Shown here one piece after another: positions 10,338-19,260 of a DNA stretch of 20,909 nucleotides (position 1 is its first letter; each line of letters opens with the position of its first letter). A program made the translations under genes and the position numbers. The DNA lies in NCBI GenBank assembly GCA_037178675.1, contig JAYMGJ010000361.1, forward strand, positions 1 to 20,909, given 5' to 3'. The DNA comes from Scleroderma bovista (Eukaryota > Basidiomycota > Agaricomycetes > Boletales > Sclerodermataceae). The notes beneath the pieces were generated by a model. It ran no database searches. It had not been told where the DNA came from and saw only the letters and a list, made by a program, of their open reading frames with translations.

Positions 10338-11791
10338 ATGTCGCGTCCTGTCACCCATGCCAAAAACGCTAATCAGCATCCGGGAAGAATTGTCCTGGAC
10401 ATGAAGCAAAGGCACCATACCTCGGAGCAGAAGCGTCAGGATGATGCTTGCATTGAGCAGGAAAAAAACAGGCAGGATGCTGCCCAAGCTCGTGCCATCA
10501 AATGAGTTGCTGATACCCTTATCAGTGAAACCGAAGCAGAGAAAAACTTACTGCCAAAATGTTGGCACCCAAGGCCTCACTCGGCCCAAGTGCAGCCTAG
10601 TACAACAAACGGTATGTAGTCAGATGCAAATAGGTTAGCCGATAGGACTTACCAGAGCCATTTTCTAGATGCCAGTGAGCTGGACGCTCAAATTTCTCTG
10701 GGCGATGGCATGGACGACATGGGGAGAAACGATGGAGAGGAAGATGAAGAAGTCCCTGATAAGGCTGTCAAAACGAAGAAGTGGAGTGTCCAAAAGATGA
10801 CAACACGCGATCTTGTTGAGGCTGCTCGGACTTCTTTGCATCAATTTCCTGGGAATAGCACGGCGTTAGTTATTTTTCCATCTATACTCATCACCTCAGA
10901 TGCTGTTACTCACGGAAACTGTCCTTTTTTACTGGGATCTGTTTGATGCATCTAGCTCTGCGAAAGAAGGTGCTGCTGGCTTTGGCAGGGTAAGGGACTG
11001 GGCGCAGAACAATGTGACAAGTGGTACAGGCAGCACATGAACAAGCGCTTCCCGCATTACAAGTGCACCAAATTCGTTTGCACACTCTAAGTCCCTTGGG
11101 GTCAAGGTCAAGGGCAGTACTAGATCATCTCGTTCCATTGCAACCCAGCCACCGGCCACGCCTGCAAGTGCCATTGGCCCAGATCAACCTGTTTCCTACC
11201 TCAATGAAGATGATGATATGACAGAATTTACCAACCCTGCTCAGGAAGGGACCATAAAAGAATGGGGTGTAAGTTATTCCTTGATCACTGATACTGGAGT
11301 GTCTTGTATGACTCGGTTGAACAGGTATCCATAGAAGTCGTCGATCTCGATGACACCCAATCCTCTTCTGTCACCCTGCCACCACCCTCCCAACCACGTA
11401 TTCCCACGAGGTCTTCAGTAGCGGCGAGGCCTCTGAAAAGCGAGGTATCATTGTGGTTCAGCCCAGATGATGAAGCAATTGACAAGGGTGGTGAGCACAG
11501 GCATCAGGACATCCAACCCTCTCAACCAAGAGGCAGTAAACGGTCTTCTCTCTCCAAGGTATGTTATTAATACTACATAAATCTGAGTGATTGATTCCGA
11601 CAACGGCAGTCGAATGCGGAAACTCTTCTGCCAACCAGTGCCCCCCCATCCAAACGGCTTAAACCGAAGCAAGATGGGGCAGTAGTTCTTTCAGGAAAAG
11701 GTTCCAGCAGTAAGTTTAATAACCAACACCTTCCACCTGGATGCCAAGACGGAAACACCTGGCATGGCGTCTACATACCTATGCTTGCAGG
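10338..11791 (+). pseudogene. Transposon-associated companion ORF, two nonsense codons, 3' truncated
   Basis: This resembles a family of agaric proteins of unknown function often seen with DNA transposons: a basic N-terminus (HPGRIVLDMKQRHHTSEQKR), a coiled coil, an acidic middle (SLGDGMDDMG, GEEDEEVPDK), a Ser/Pro/Arg-rich linker and then a conserved LPPGCQDGNTWHGVYIP motif. Exons by splice signals are 10338-10611, 10669-10864, 10956-11268, 11325-11558 and 11610-11791. Two in-frame TGA codons interrupt it, at 10503-10505 and 11038-11040, with good coding continuing after each; both are one C-to-T step from CGA (Arg). The gene stops inside its conserved C-terminal motif, exactly where the inverted-repeat arm begins at 11792. 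Divergent orientation with the transposase suggests both belong to one element, like the two ORFs of CACTA transposons (inference). It is unlikely to make a full protein. Confidence 0.7.
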
Positions 11792-12647
11792 TAGTTCAGT
11801 CACAAACCCTCGCAAAAGTGGGTCATCGGACATGTACATTTGCCTGTAAAGGTGGGACTAGCCGACGCCGGCCGATGCTCGCAAAACTGGGCCAGGCCGA
11901 TGTTTTCTATTATTGCAAATCTAGTACAGGCCTGAGGGACATTAATCACTGCAAAACTGGGATGGGCTGATGTTTGATAAAAATTGCAGAACTGGGACTG
12001 GTGGGAGCATTGTAAAACTAGGTCAGGCCTGTTGAACAAAAAAATTGACAAGTGTTGCAAAGCTGGGACTGGCCGATGTTGTAGATACATTGCAAAACTG
12101 GGTCAGGCCTGTTGAGAAAAAAGTTGTCAATTACTGCAAAACTGGGTCAGGCTGACATGGCAGAATGGGGTCAGGCCTTTTGAGGAAAAAATTGTCAAGC
12201 ATTGCAAAACTGGGTCAGGCTGACATTGTATATACATTGCAGAACTGGATCAGGCCTGTTGAGAAAAAAAGTTGTCAAGCATTGCAAAACTGGGTCAGGC
12301 TGACATTGCAGAACTGGGTCAGGCCTGTTGAGGAAAAAGTTGTCAAGCATTGCAAAACTGGGCCAGGCTGACATTGCAGAACTGGGTCAGGCCTGTTGAG
12401 GAAAAAGTTGTCAAGCATTGCAAAACTGGGCCAAGCTGACATTGCAGAACTGGGTCAGGCCTGTTGAGGAAAAAGTTGTCAAGCATTGCAAAACTGGGTC
12501 AGGCTGACATTGCAGAACTGGGTCAGGCCTGTTGAGAAACAAAGTTGTCAAGTACTGCAAAACTGGGTCAGGCCTGTTGAGCAAAAAAGTTGTCAACCAT
12601 TGCAAAACTGGGTCAGACCCAAAATTGATACACATTGCAGAATTAAA
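11792..12647 (+). repeat. Left inverted arm with 68-bp subrepeats
   Basis: The outer 400 bp are single-copy spaced by TGCAAAACTGGG-like words. From about 12200 to 12600 regular 68-bp units appear: GTTGTCAAGC starts at 12271, 12339, 12407 and 12475, then 12544. Each unit contains two variant half-sites, GCAAAACTGGGTCAGGCTGA and GCAGAACTGGGTCAGGCCTG. ORFs here are by-products of the repeat. Confidence 0.9.
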
Positions 12648-13285
12648 TTACTGTGCTGACTACCAAAAATGTGGACCATTGATTAGGCAATATTGTGTAC
12701 TGTTGGTGTGATAGTGTTGACTACCAAAGATGTGCAGCTTGGATTATCTAATGTTGTGTTCTATTGGTGTGGTAGTGCTGATTACCAAAAATGCGGACTA
12801 TTGATTAGCCAATGCTGTGTAGTGTTGTTGTTGTAGTGTACTACCAAAAATGTGTAGTATTGATTACCTAATGTTGGGTACTCTTGGTGTGGTAGTGCTG
12901 ATTACCAAAAATGCGGACTATTGATCAACCAATATTGTGTGGTGTTGTTGTAGTGTACTACCAAAAAAAGTGTAGTACTGATTACCTAATGTTGTGTAGT
13001 ATTGATGTGATAGTGTTCATTACCAAAAATGCGGACTGTTGATTAGCCAATATTGTGTAGTGTTGTTGTTGTAGTGTACTACCAAAGATGTGTAGTATTG
13101 ATTATCTAATGTTTTGTACTGTTGGTGTGGTAGTGTTGATTACCAAAAATGTGTAGCTTGGATTACCTAATGTTGTGTACTGTTGGTGTGGTAGTGCTGA
13201 TTACCAAAAATGCGAACCATTAGTCAATGTTGTGCAGTGTTGTTGTTGTAGTGTTGATTACCAAAAATGTGTAGCTTGGATTACC
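12648..13285. repeat. 60-bp tandem repeat array, eleven units
   Basis: TACCAAA(A/G)ATG recurs at 12661, 12722, 12783, 12842, 12903, 12959, 13021, 13080, 13141, 13202 and 13259, with spacings of 56-62 bp. Two variants often alternate (AAAATGCGGACTATTGATTAG versus a form ending GATTACCTAATGTTG), suggesting a roughly 120-bp higher-order unit in part. It ends abruptly at 13285 against truncated copia coding sequence. No coding function seen. Confidence 0.92.
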
Positions 13286-16200
13286 CTGACCGTAGACATT
13301 GTCTGGTCTGAGAGGTGGATTTCGAACTCGAGGGGGATTGCGACGGATTGGATTGGGTATGTTAGGAATTATGACTTCTGGAATTGGAGTATCTCGGGCT
13401 TCTTGATCAAAATAGAAGAACTCTTCTTCTCTGGGACGTGGTGCCTCTTGAGGGCGTTCCCAAGATTGAGTTCGTCTGTTGAACACATACCCAAGTTCTT
13501 CTTCCGGTCGTTGGTTATCAGAACTAGTATGACCTCCCTGAGGAACTTGTGAGTCGTTGTCAGCGACTTCCTCTACTTTAGGTTTAGGGGGGCGTTGGGT
13601 TGGACCTTGTGGCTTTGTGGTGTCTCTTTTAGAGTCATCACCTCTTGTATGACTCTCATTTGGTTGATATTGGTCAATGGGTGGAAATTCCAGATCGTCG
13701 GGTGGAGGTTGGTGTTTATTTTCATCATTATTACCTGTTGCTTCTTCTTCAGAAGGATGAATTGGTTCAGGTATATCAATTTTCTTTTTCAACTTTTCTT
13801 CGGGACAATTTGGGAATAAGTTTTCAACGAATGTGGCAATTGTTTCCACATATATAGATCTATTGTTCCGCAGGAAGCGGTAACCTTTTGTTCCTGGTTC
13901 ATAACCAAGGAATATCATTTCTTCGGCCTTCGGAGTAAGTTTGTCTTTTCGCTTGTCCTTTGGAATATGGACATAAGCAAGACATCTGAATACTTGAAGA
14001 TAGGATATATCAGGTTTCTTGTTGAACAGAAGTTCAACAGGTGTTTTCCAGCCTATGCGACGCATTGGTGTCCTGTTATAGACATGGACGGCAGTGTCCA
14101 GAGCGAAGTTCCATAGATTCTTCGGTAGACATGCTGCGTGACACATGGTTTCTTCTTTCTCGAGTAAGGTCCGATTGAACCTTTCTGCGCGACCATTTTG
14201 TTGTGGATGATCCGAAACGGAGAGTTGTTGTTCTACCCCTTTGGAGGTGAGGAAGGTTTTAAATATGGTTGCCATAAATTCTCCTCCTCGATCGGAACGT
14301 ACTCGTAGGAGTGAATGACCAGTTTGTTTCTCAGCCCAGGTTACCCAGGTAGAGAATGCGGTGGCGGTGTCCGATTTTAACCGCAAAAGGCAAACTGTGC
14401 CATAACCAGAGTAATCATCAATGATCGTGAGACAATACTTGTGTCGGTTATATGACAAGACGGGGAACTCGACCAGGTCGCAGTGCACCATCTCAAGTAT
14501 TTTGTCTGCTCATTTATCGGAAGATGGAAAAGACCTTGAGGGCATCTTGCCAATCTGACAATCAGGACAGAGTGGTGTCGTTGTTGGTATGTCCAGTTTC
14601 TCAATACCATCGGTAGCGCGAGTAGCATGCCGCATAGTTTGAGGGTTTGGATGACCTAGACGACTATGCCATAGATCATAGCTGTTGAATTTATTTGTAA
14701 CGGTTGCACATTGCACCGTTGAAATGGATTTGATGTCCAAATCCATGAGAAGTCCAAGAGCTCCAGTCTGATGTATCGGTTTCCCATAAAACCAATGGAG
14801 ATTGTTCCTTGGAATTAACCTAGTCCCTTCCAAGAAGACTTCATTTCGTGAATCGAAGACACGAGTTATCTTCGCATCGGCGTATAGTTTCATCTTGAGT
14901 TTCGTGGTAAGCCACTGAAGTGAACAAATACGTCTATCTCCTGATGGAGAATAGTAGACATGTCGAAGATAGATTTGCTTTTGTACATCGCCAACTTTAG
15001 CTTTGAAGGCAACTGTACCTATGCCTAAAAACTGAATTATTTCAGCACCAGCAGTACCCACATTTATAGGTTTCGGAAGTTCCTTGTATGTTAGGAAATC
15101 ATCCATATATGGAGTGGAATGATCGGTTGCACCGGAATCCATCAACCATAGACCTGTTAAATGTTTATGCTTGGGGCAGTGAGACTCGGTTTTTTGTCCT
15201 GAGTGGGGAGATGTTAAGCAAAGACACCTTTTGTCACTCTCCTTAGAGGTGCACAAGGTATAGCAGTCAAAGCTTTCATCGTTATATTGGTCACAAATAA
15301 AACCGTCATCACGATACTTTATGGTCCCGTCATCGGGAGTCCGTGGTCTCGTAGCTTGTCTACGTGCATAATCCTCATCATCCCTTTTCTTTCTTGCCAG
15401 GTCATTACGCACAGAACGTAATACTGACTCTGCAGCAAGTTGGGATGGAGTGAGCACGGACCAGCCTGTCTCAGGAGTATTAGAGACGGACCCAGCATTG
15501 GAATCATCGTCAGAGTCAAGCTCTGCGATCTGTGCGGTTTGTTCTGCAGCGTTTTGACGCTGCTTGCCTTTACCCTTGTAAGGCTGTTTTCCTTTTCCCT
15601 TCTTTCCTCCTCCTTTCCCTTTTCCACCACCCTGATTCTTCGGCGGGAATGTAGAAGGACCAGCGGCGGCATTTGGAGTGAACATCTTTTTATAGTCATC
15701 ACGGTGATCCGTGGTACTGTGACGTCCAGAACACTTCTTGCATCTGGGGCGAGAAGGTCCTGCCTGCGCGTTCTGTTCCTTCTTTATTGTTGGCATTATT
15801 GATTTGCTGGACTTCCTGGACCATTCTTCCATTATTTTCGGAAGAACCGCATCAAAGGTAAGGTGTTGAACGCCTGCAATTTGAGTGGCATTTGGGTTGA
15901 CCAACAAGGTGGCCAGGAGTGTGGAAGCGAAGCCTTGCCACTCATTCGGTAAGGCGCCAAGAAGAAGCATGGCTTGAGCGGAGTCGGGGAGAGTGAGGCC
16001 ATTAGAGGCCAAGTAGCCAATCGTGGACTGCATCTGATGTACAGCCGGAGTGGGATCCTGATTCCCTGGAATTATCATCCGCGTGAGACGCTTGAACTCA
16101 ACAAAGACACAGGCAGCGCCAGGAGTCCCATAAGAGGTGTTGAGCGCAGCCCAAACCATGTGAGGTTGGTTCTCGTTCATCAGATTCTGTCTGATGAGTG

Positions 16201-16438
16201 CGGATGTATAGTACGTGATCGTACCAAGGGCTTTATCCCGATTGACTTCATCAGTAGCCTGTTGCTCGGCGGTTGCACCAGCCTGTCCAGCAACGACAGC
16301 GGGTACTTGATGATGCGCATAGCGCCAGACTCCCATGACTTGCAAGAGCGACTTCATGGCCGACTTCCATTCCAAGTAACTGGATGCGCCAGTGAGAATG
16401 GGTGTGGTTTTCTTCATGTCACCAGTGTTTCCGGACAT
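13286..16438 (-). pseudogene. Copia gag-protease-integrase polyprotein with nonsense codon, truncated before RT
   Basis: The ATG at 16438-16436 starts MSGNTGDMKK and leads into a copia-type Gag (UBN2-like helical region, about residues 1-220). It is followed by a zinc-knuckle-like CKKCSGRHSTTDH whose final ligand would be His and not Cys, a Lys/Gly-rich stretch, the aspartic protease motif WLMDSGATDHS, and the GAG-pre-integrase HHCC finger (HSRLGHP...CPDCQ). After 642 residues an in-frame TGA at 14512-14510 interrupts it, and coding then continues directly in frame into the integrase core: Asp in HCDLVEF, Asp in RSDRGGEF and Glu in NGRAERFNRT form the expected DDE set. The product ends near RVRNPPLRPDNVYG, where the sequence switches to 60-bp repeats. 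The TGA most simply derives from CGA. It could encode Gag-protease but not a complete Pol. Confidence 0.88.
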
Positions 16439-16454
16439 AATGATTCTGATATAT

Positions 16455-16961
16455 TCAAAAATCAAAAAGATTTAGTAAAATCAGTTCCGGTACAGCGGTA
16501 ACAGAAACGGGTGGAAGAAAGATAAGATCTTCTTCTGAAGACAAAGAAGATTCGGATTGTGTATCCTCTTCTGTTGAAGATGAGGAATCCGAGGAGTCCG
16601 TAGGTATCGTAAATGTCGTATACGACCAATGCCTAGGTAAAATGTCAAAGAAAACATCCAATTCGTAATCAGGATAATACTGATAATTGGAGACAACCTT
16701 GTTGCCGTCCAAAGACCAATATTCGAAGGTAAGCATAGACCGTGAAAATATTTCGTAAGGGGTAAAAAGAACAACCGGAGCCTTATCGTACAAGATGTAA
16801 GCGGAGATGGACTTAAGAAGTCCGTTATCAGATTTCCATAATGGTCTTCCCTTTCCAGAATAAGGAATAGGGTGCCAGTAGGGACTTGGGAAGCACCTAA
16901 TCAAGGGCTCCTCCAGGAATCCCGGAATCTGATCGTTCCGCATCATCATCGAGAGCTTCAT
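16455..16961 (-). CDS. Copia leader ORF3, unknown protein with acidic Ser-rich C-terminus
   Basis: 168 residues if the ATG at 16961 is used; the frame is open further upstream to about 17378. The body is aromatic-rich (FPSPYWHPIPYSGKG, LTFEYWSLDGNKVVSNYQYY, ILPRHWSYTTF), and the tail is a Ser/Glu run (SSDSSSSTEEDTQSESS) ending in a hydrophobic stretch. It overlaps the distal end of ORF2 by 65 nt in another frame, and its stop lies 16 nt before the gag ATG. I do not recognise the family. The composition of the body looks coding, but the start is uncertain, and it may be expressed as an extension of ORF2 by frameshifting or splicing. Confidence 0.55.
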   Translation of the reverse strand: MKLSMMMRNDQIPGFLEEPLIRCFPSPYWHPIPYSGKGRPLWKSDNGLLKSISAYILYDKAPVVLFTPYEIFSRSMLTFEYWSLDGNKVVSNYQYYPDYELDVFFDILPRHWSYTTFTIPTDSSDSSSSTEEDTQSESSLSSEEDLIFLPPVSVTAVPELILLNLFDF

Positions 16962-17982
16962 CACCTTCTCGTCCAGCCTCGTGCCTTTCGAGCAGGAGTG
17001 CGATATTGTCGCATCAATCCTGGCTAGACGGCCAGTGTGGCTGGAGTCCATGGAACGAAAACGCTCCATTTTGGTAGTCCGCCATATTGAGACGGATGAG
17101 AGTGGTGTGAGCCACCCAGAGATCCCGACTTTCCTCGAAGAGGATACTGGGCCGCTCCATGCACGCGGGTATCGAGAACTGTGCTCGCCGCGGTCTCTGC
17201 TTCCAGACGTATCTGAAGTTAACTTCGAGCCAATCGTGCCAGTCCCGAAGAGACAGGATAGCTCCGGAAAATCGCTGCTCAGAGTAGAGAGGATGCCGCC
17301 AACGACTGGCTGGCTGGTAGATCTCTGGGCAGGGATCGATCCAGAAGGCTGGGACAGTCGCGAGAGCAGGATCTTCATAGTGGAGCGACTGATAGTCTAC
17401 TCCCATGAAGTTAGCTCGGGCGTGAGGCGTTGAATAAGCATGAAGCTTAGCAGAGGGGAGATAGTAAGATCCGTTGAAGGCCCAATGGACCCGCAGATTT
17501 TCTGGGTATACGATGGCTAGCTCCTCGCCAACCATACCTCTGACTTGACCCTGTTCTGGTTCAGGATGTGGGTTAGCGATCAGAGGAAAAGGGGTGTCGT
17601 CAAGTCGCCTCCGGTAAGCCGGAATGACTCCCTGCATCACCTGACCGCCAAACTCCTCGGAAGGGTGGCTTTCTAGATGAGCGGCACGACCTATACCAGG
17701 CCTAAGCTCAACATAGAATTCCTCCGATACTCCCTGCACGTATTGAGTCCAGATCCCTCCGGTAGAGGGTGGACCGTTATCCTCCAGATCGGGTTGTATG
17801 TCAGCGGCAACTTCTCCTTCAGCGATCACATCTGTGCGTCGTCGCCATCGCTCTTGAAGAGCTCTACGGCGATCAGCTGCATAGGAAGGAGGTGGAGTGG
17901 GGCCTCGTCGCGGTTGTACCACTCGACGATTACCAATCCTAACAATCCTTCTTCCCTGTTCTCCTCTTCCTCTTTCCTGCAT
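16897..17982 (-). CDS. Copia leader ORF2, unknown Pro/Arg-rich protein, one nonsense codon
   Basis: The ATG at 17982-17980 lies only 7 nt after the ORF1 stop. The N-terminus is strongly basic (GRRIVRIGNRRVVQPRRGP, RRRALQERWRRR), which could suit nucleic-acid binding (inference). The rest is Trp/Tyr-rich (ENLRVHWAFNGSYYLPSAKL, LSLRDWHDWLEVNFRYVW, ADYQNGAFSFHGLQPHWPSS). A TGA at 17016-17014 ends the 322-residue form. Beyond it the same frame stays open through an acidic stretch (LLLERHEAGREGDEALDDD) to a TAG at 16899-16897, so the TGA probably replaced CGA and the ancestral product was about 361 residues. The same frame is also open upstream of the ATG across ORF1, so a +1 frameshift fusion is possible. 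No known domain recognised. Confidence 0.55.
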
Positions 17983-17989
17983 CCGTAGC

Positions 17990-18733
17990 TCACTTTCGCT
18001 CCTGGCCAGAGGCGCGGGAACGTAAATCGGCGAGCTGCCTCGAGATGAGTTCCGCCTGGAGATCGGCCTGGGCCTGCTCCCTTGTGAATTCCTCGAGTCG
18101 GAGTCTGATGTCTGTTCGAAGGTAATTGGCATCTGAAACGTTATCAATGAATATCTCTTCATCATACGGAAGAGACTCGATGATAACAGATTGCCAATGT
18201 CTGAACAAGATGCAGAACTGGTAGGGCAATGCCCACCGAGGATCAGGAACAGTGATGTGACTATCAATGTATCCGTAAAAACGGTCATGGCTGATGAGAG
18301 AAAGCTGTTCCTCCCTACTAAGAGGCAAAGGCCTCCTAATATGTCCCATATTTCCACTAAGCGAATCACCGCTGTGGTGTTCCCTTGGTTGATACAAGCG
18401 GTAGTTCCGCATAGCCTCTCTCCAATAGAAGTCCACTGTTTGGTGAACACTAGGAGGTGCTGTAGTATCAATGATGACGAGTTCATCATCGTCTTCAAAG
18501 GGGTTGTCAACGGGAGGTAATGGTAACTCCATGTTAACAATGGGAGGAGGAGCAGGACGTGGCTGCGAGGTAACCAAGAGACGAACTGCATAGCACACAA
18601 AGAGTGCGGCAATGTAGTTGTATCTCCAGCGTTCAAACCAAAACACAAACGAAGAATATATTGTAAGAGATATCACGGCAAAAACAAACGGTAACTCGTG
18701 AAGAACTTCAGCTACGAGCTGTCTAAGGTTCAT
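17990..18733 (-). CDS. Copia leader ORF1, predicted two-pass membrane protein
   Basis: 247 residues, the first ATG-initiated ORF with a G at -3 after the primer-binding site. Residues about 14-33 (LPFVFAVISLTIYSSFVFWF) and 39-55 (YIAALFVCYAVRLLV) form two hydrophobic segments separated by a short charged turn. A Pro-rich, acidic linker (NPFEDDDELVII) follows, then a soluble domain and a charged, probably coiled-coil C-terminus (LRLEEFTREQAQADLQAEL). It sits where neither Ty1 nor classical copia elements have an ORF. An Env-like or membrane-targeting role is conceivable but unproven; I recognise no domain. The hydrophobic segments begin near the start, so a cleavable signal peptide is a possible alternative to the first membrane segment. 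Confidence 0.6.
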   Translation of the reverse strand: MNLRQLVAEVLHELPFVFAVISLTIYSSFVFWFERWRYNYIAALFVCYAVRLLVTSQPRPAPPPIVNMELPLPPVDNPFEDDDELVIIDTTAPPSVHQTVDFYWREAMRNYRLYQPREHHSGDSLSGNMGHIRRPLPLSREEQLSLISHDRFYGYIDSHITVPDPRWALPYQFCILFRHWQSVIIESLPYDEEIFIDNVSDANYLRTDIRLRLEEFTREQAQADLQAELISRQLADLRSRASGQERK

Positions 18734-18789
18734 AGCAGGAGGCAGTGATGAAGACAGAACTGCCGTATGCTTCCTGGTATGGCCTTAAA

Positions 18790-18803
18790 CAGGGCTCATA
18801 ACC
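18790..18803 (-). other. Primer-binding site for half of initiator tRNA-Met
   Basis: Immediately inside the LTR, the minus strand reads GGTTATGAGCCCTG. This is a 14-nt perfect complement to the anticodon stem-loop of eukaryotic initiator tRNA-Met (CAGGGCUCAUAACC), not to its 3' end. Drosophila copia and yeast Ty5 use such cleaved internal tRNA fragments as primer, so half-tRNA priming is inferred. Confidence 0.85.
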
Positions 18804-19260
18804 TGTAGCAACAAAACTGGGGCAACAGCAACGGGGTAGCGCAAGCGTACCTTTAGTAGCAAGTAGCTGGTTCTTGAAGTTGAGTTGTTTGAAGTAGCGA
18901 GTAATGAGAGAACAGTTGCACTGTATTGAACTAAGGAACTACAGGAAATCCTACAGGGTATATATACCTGTGGTACATGGTCTGTGCGTAGATAAGTATT
19001 ATTCTCGCCTATTTCACCATATTCCCATATGTAGTAGGTGCAGTTTCCATAAACGTAGTTATCTGGAAACGTGCCTGTAACGTGCATCAGCATGTGTTAT
19101 ACACGTGCCTTGCATGTGATAGTTCCGGCTATCTTGTGGAGCCGGTCATGTGATCTACCGGTATTCCGGTTGACACTACTCCGAATCACATGTAACTGTG
19201 ATCTCTGGAAATCTCCAAGATTAGATTAAGATAAGATATAATCATACTTTCTTGTCGACA
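18804..19260 (-). repeat. 5' LTR of the copia element (457 bp)
   Basis: It starts TGTCGACAAG and ends TTGCTACA on the minus strand, i.e. TG...CA termini with a 3-bp inverted TGT/ACA, followed directly by the primer-binding site. A TATATATA box within a palindromic context (18958-18967) lies about 295 bp into the LTR and would set U3/R. A CACGTG palindrome (19102-19107) in U3 is a candidate bHLH-type site. Only one LTR copy is present in the window, so its age cannot be estimated here. Confidence 0.8.

Larger units (their letters stand above)
13286..19260 (-). mobile_element. Ty1/copia LTR retrotransposon, 3' half deleted
   Basis: Read on the minus strand: 5' LTR (19260-18804), primer-binding site, three leader ORFs, gag-protease-integrase, then a break at 13286 just after the integrase C-terminal region. 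Reverse transcriptase, RNase H and the 3' LTR are missing. The LTR outer end abuts foldback arm sequence, so the element appears to have inserted in that repeat and later lost its distal part. Copia assignment rests on the order protease, GAG-pre-integrase, integrase, with integrase preceding the missing RT. Confidence 0.88.

Noticed and set aside
11800..12635. ORFs within the left arm, and the matching 96-residue ORF at 19535-19825
   Set aside because: The two 96-residue ORFs are almost identical only because they lie in the inverted arms. Their sequence tracks the GCAAAACTGGG repeat, and there is no domain or start signal.
11800..13285. CRISPR-like arrays
   Set aside because: Units of 68 and 60 bp are contiguous tandem repeats with no unique spacers, in a eukaryotic genome.
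17993..18648. Upstream half of the 544-codon frame overlapping ORF1 as a separate gene
   Set aside because: The overlapping ORF1 frame has the better ATG position and a more protein-like composition; the other frame only looks convincing near and after the ORF1 stop.
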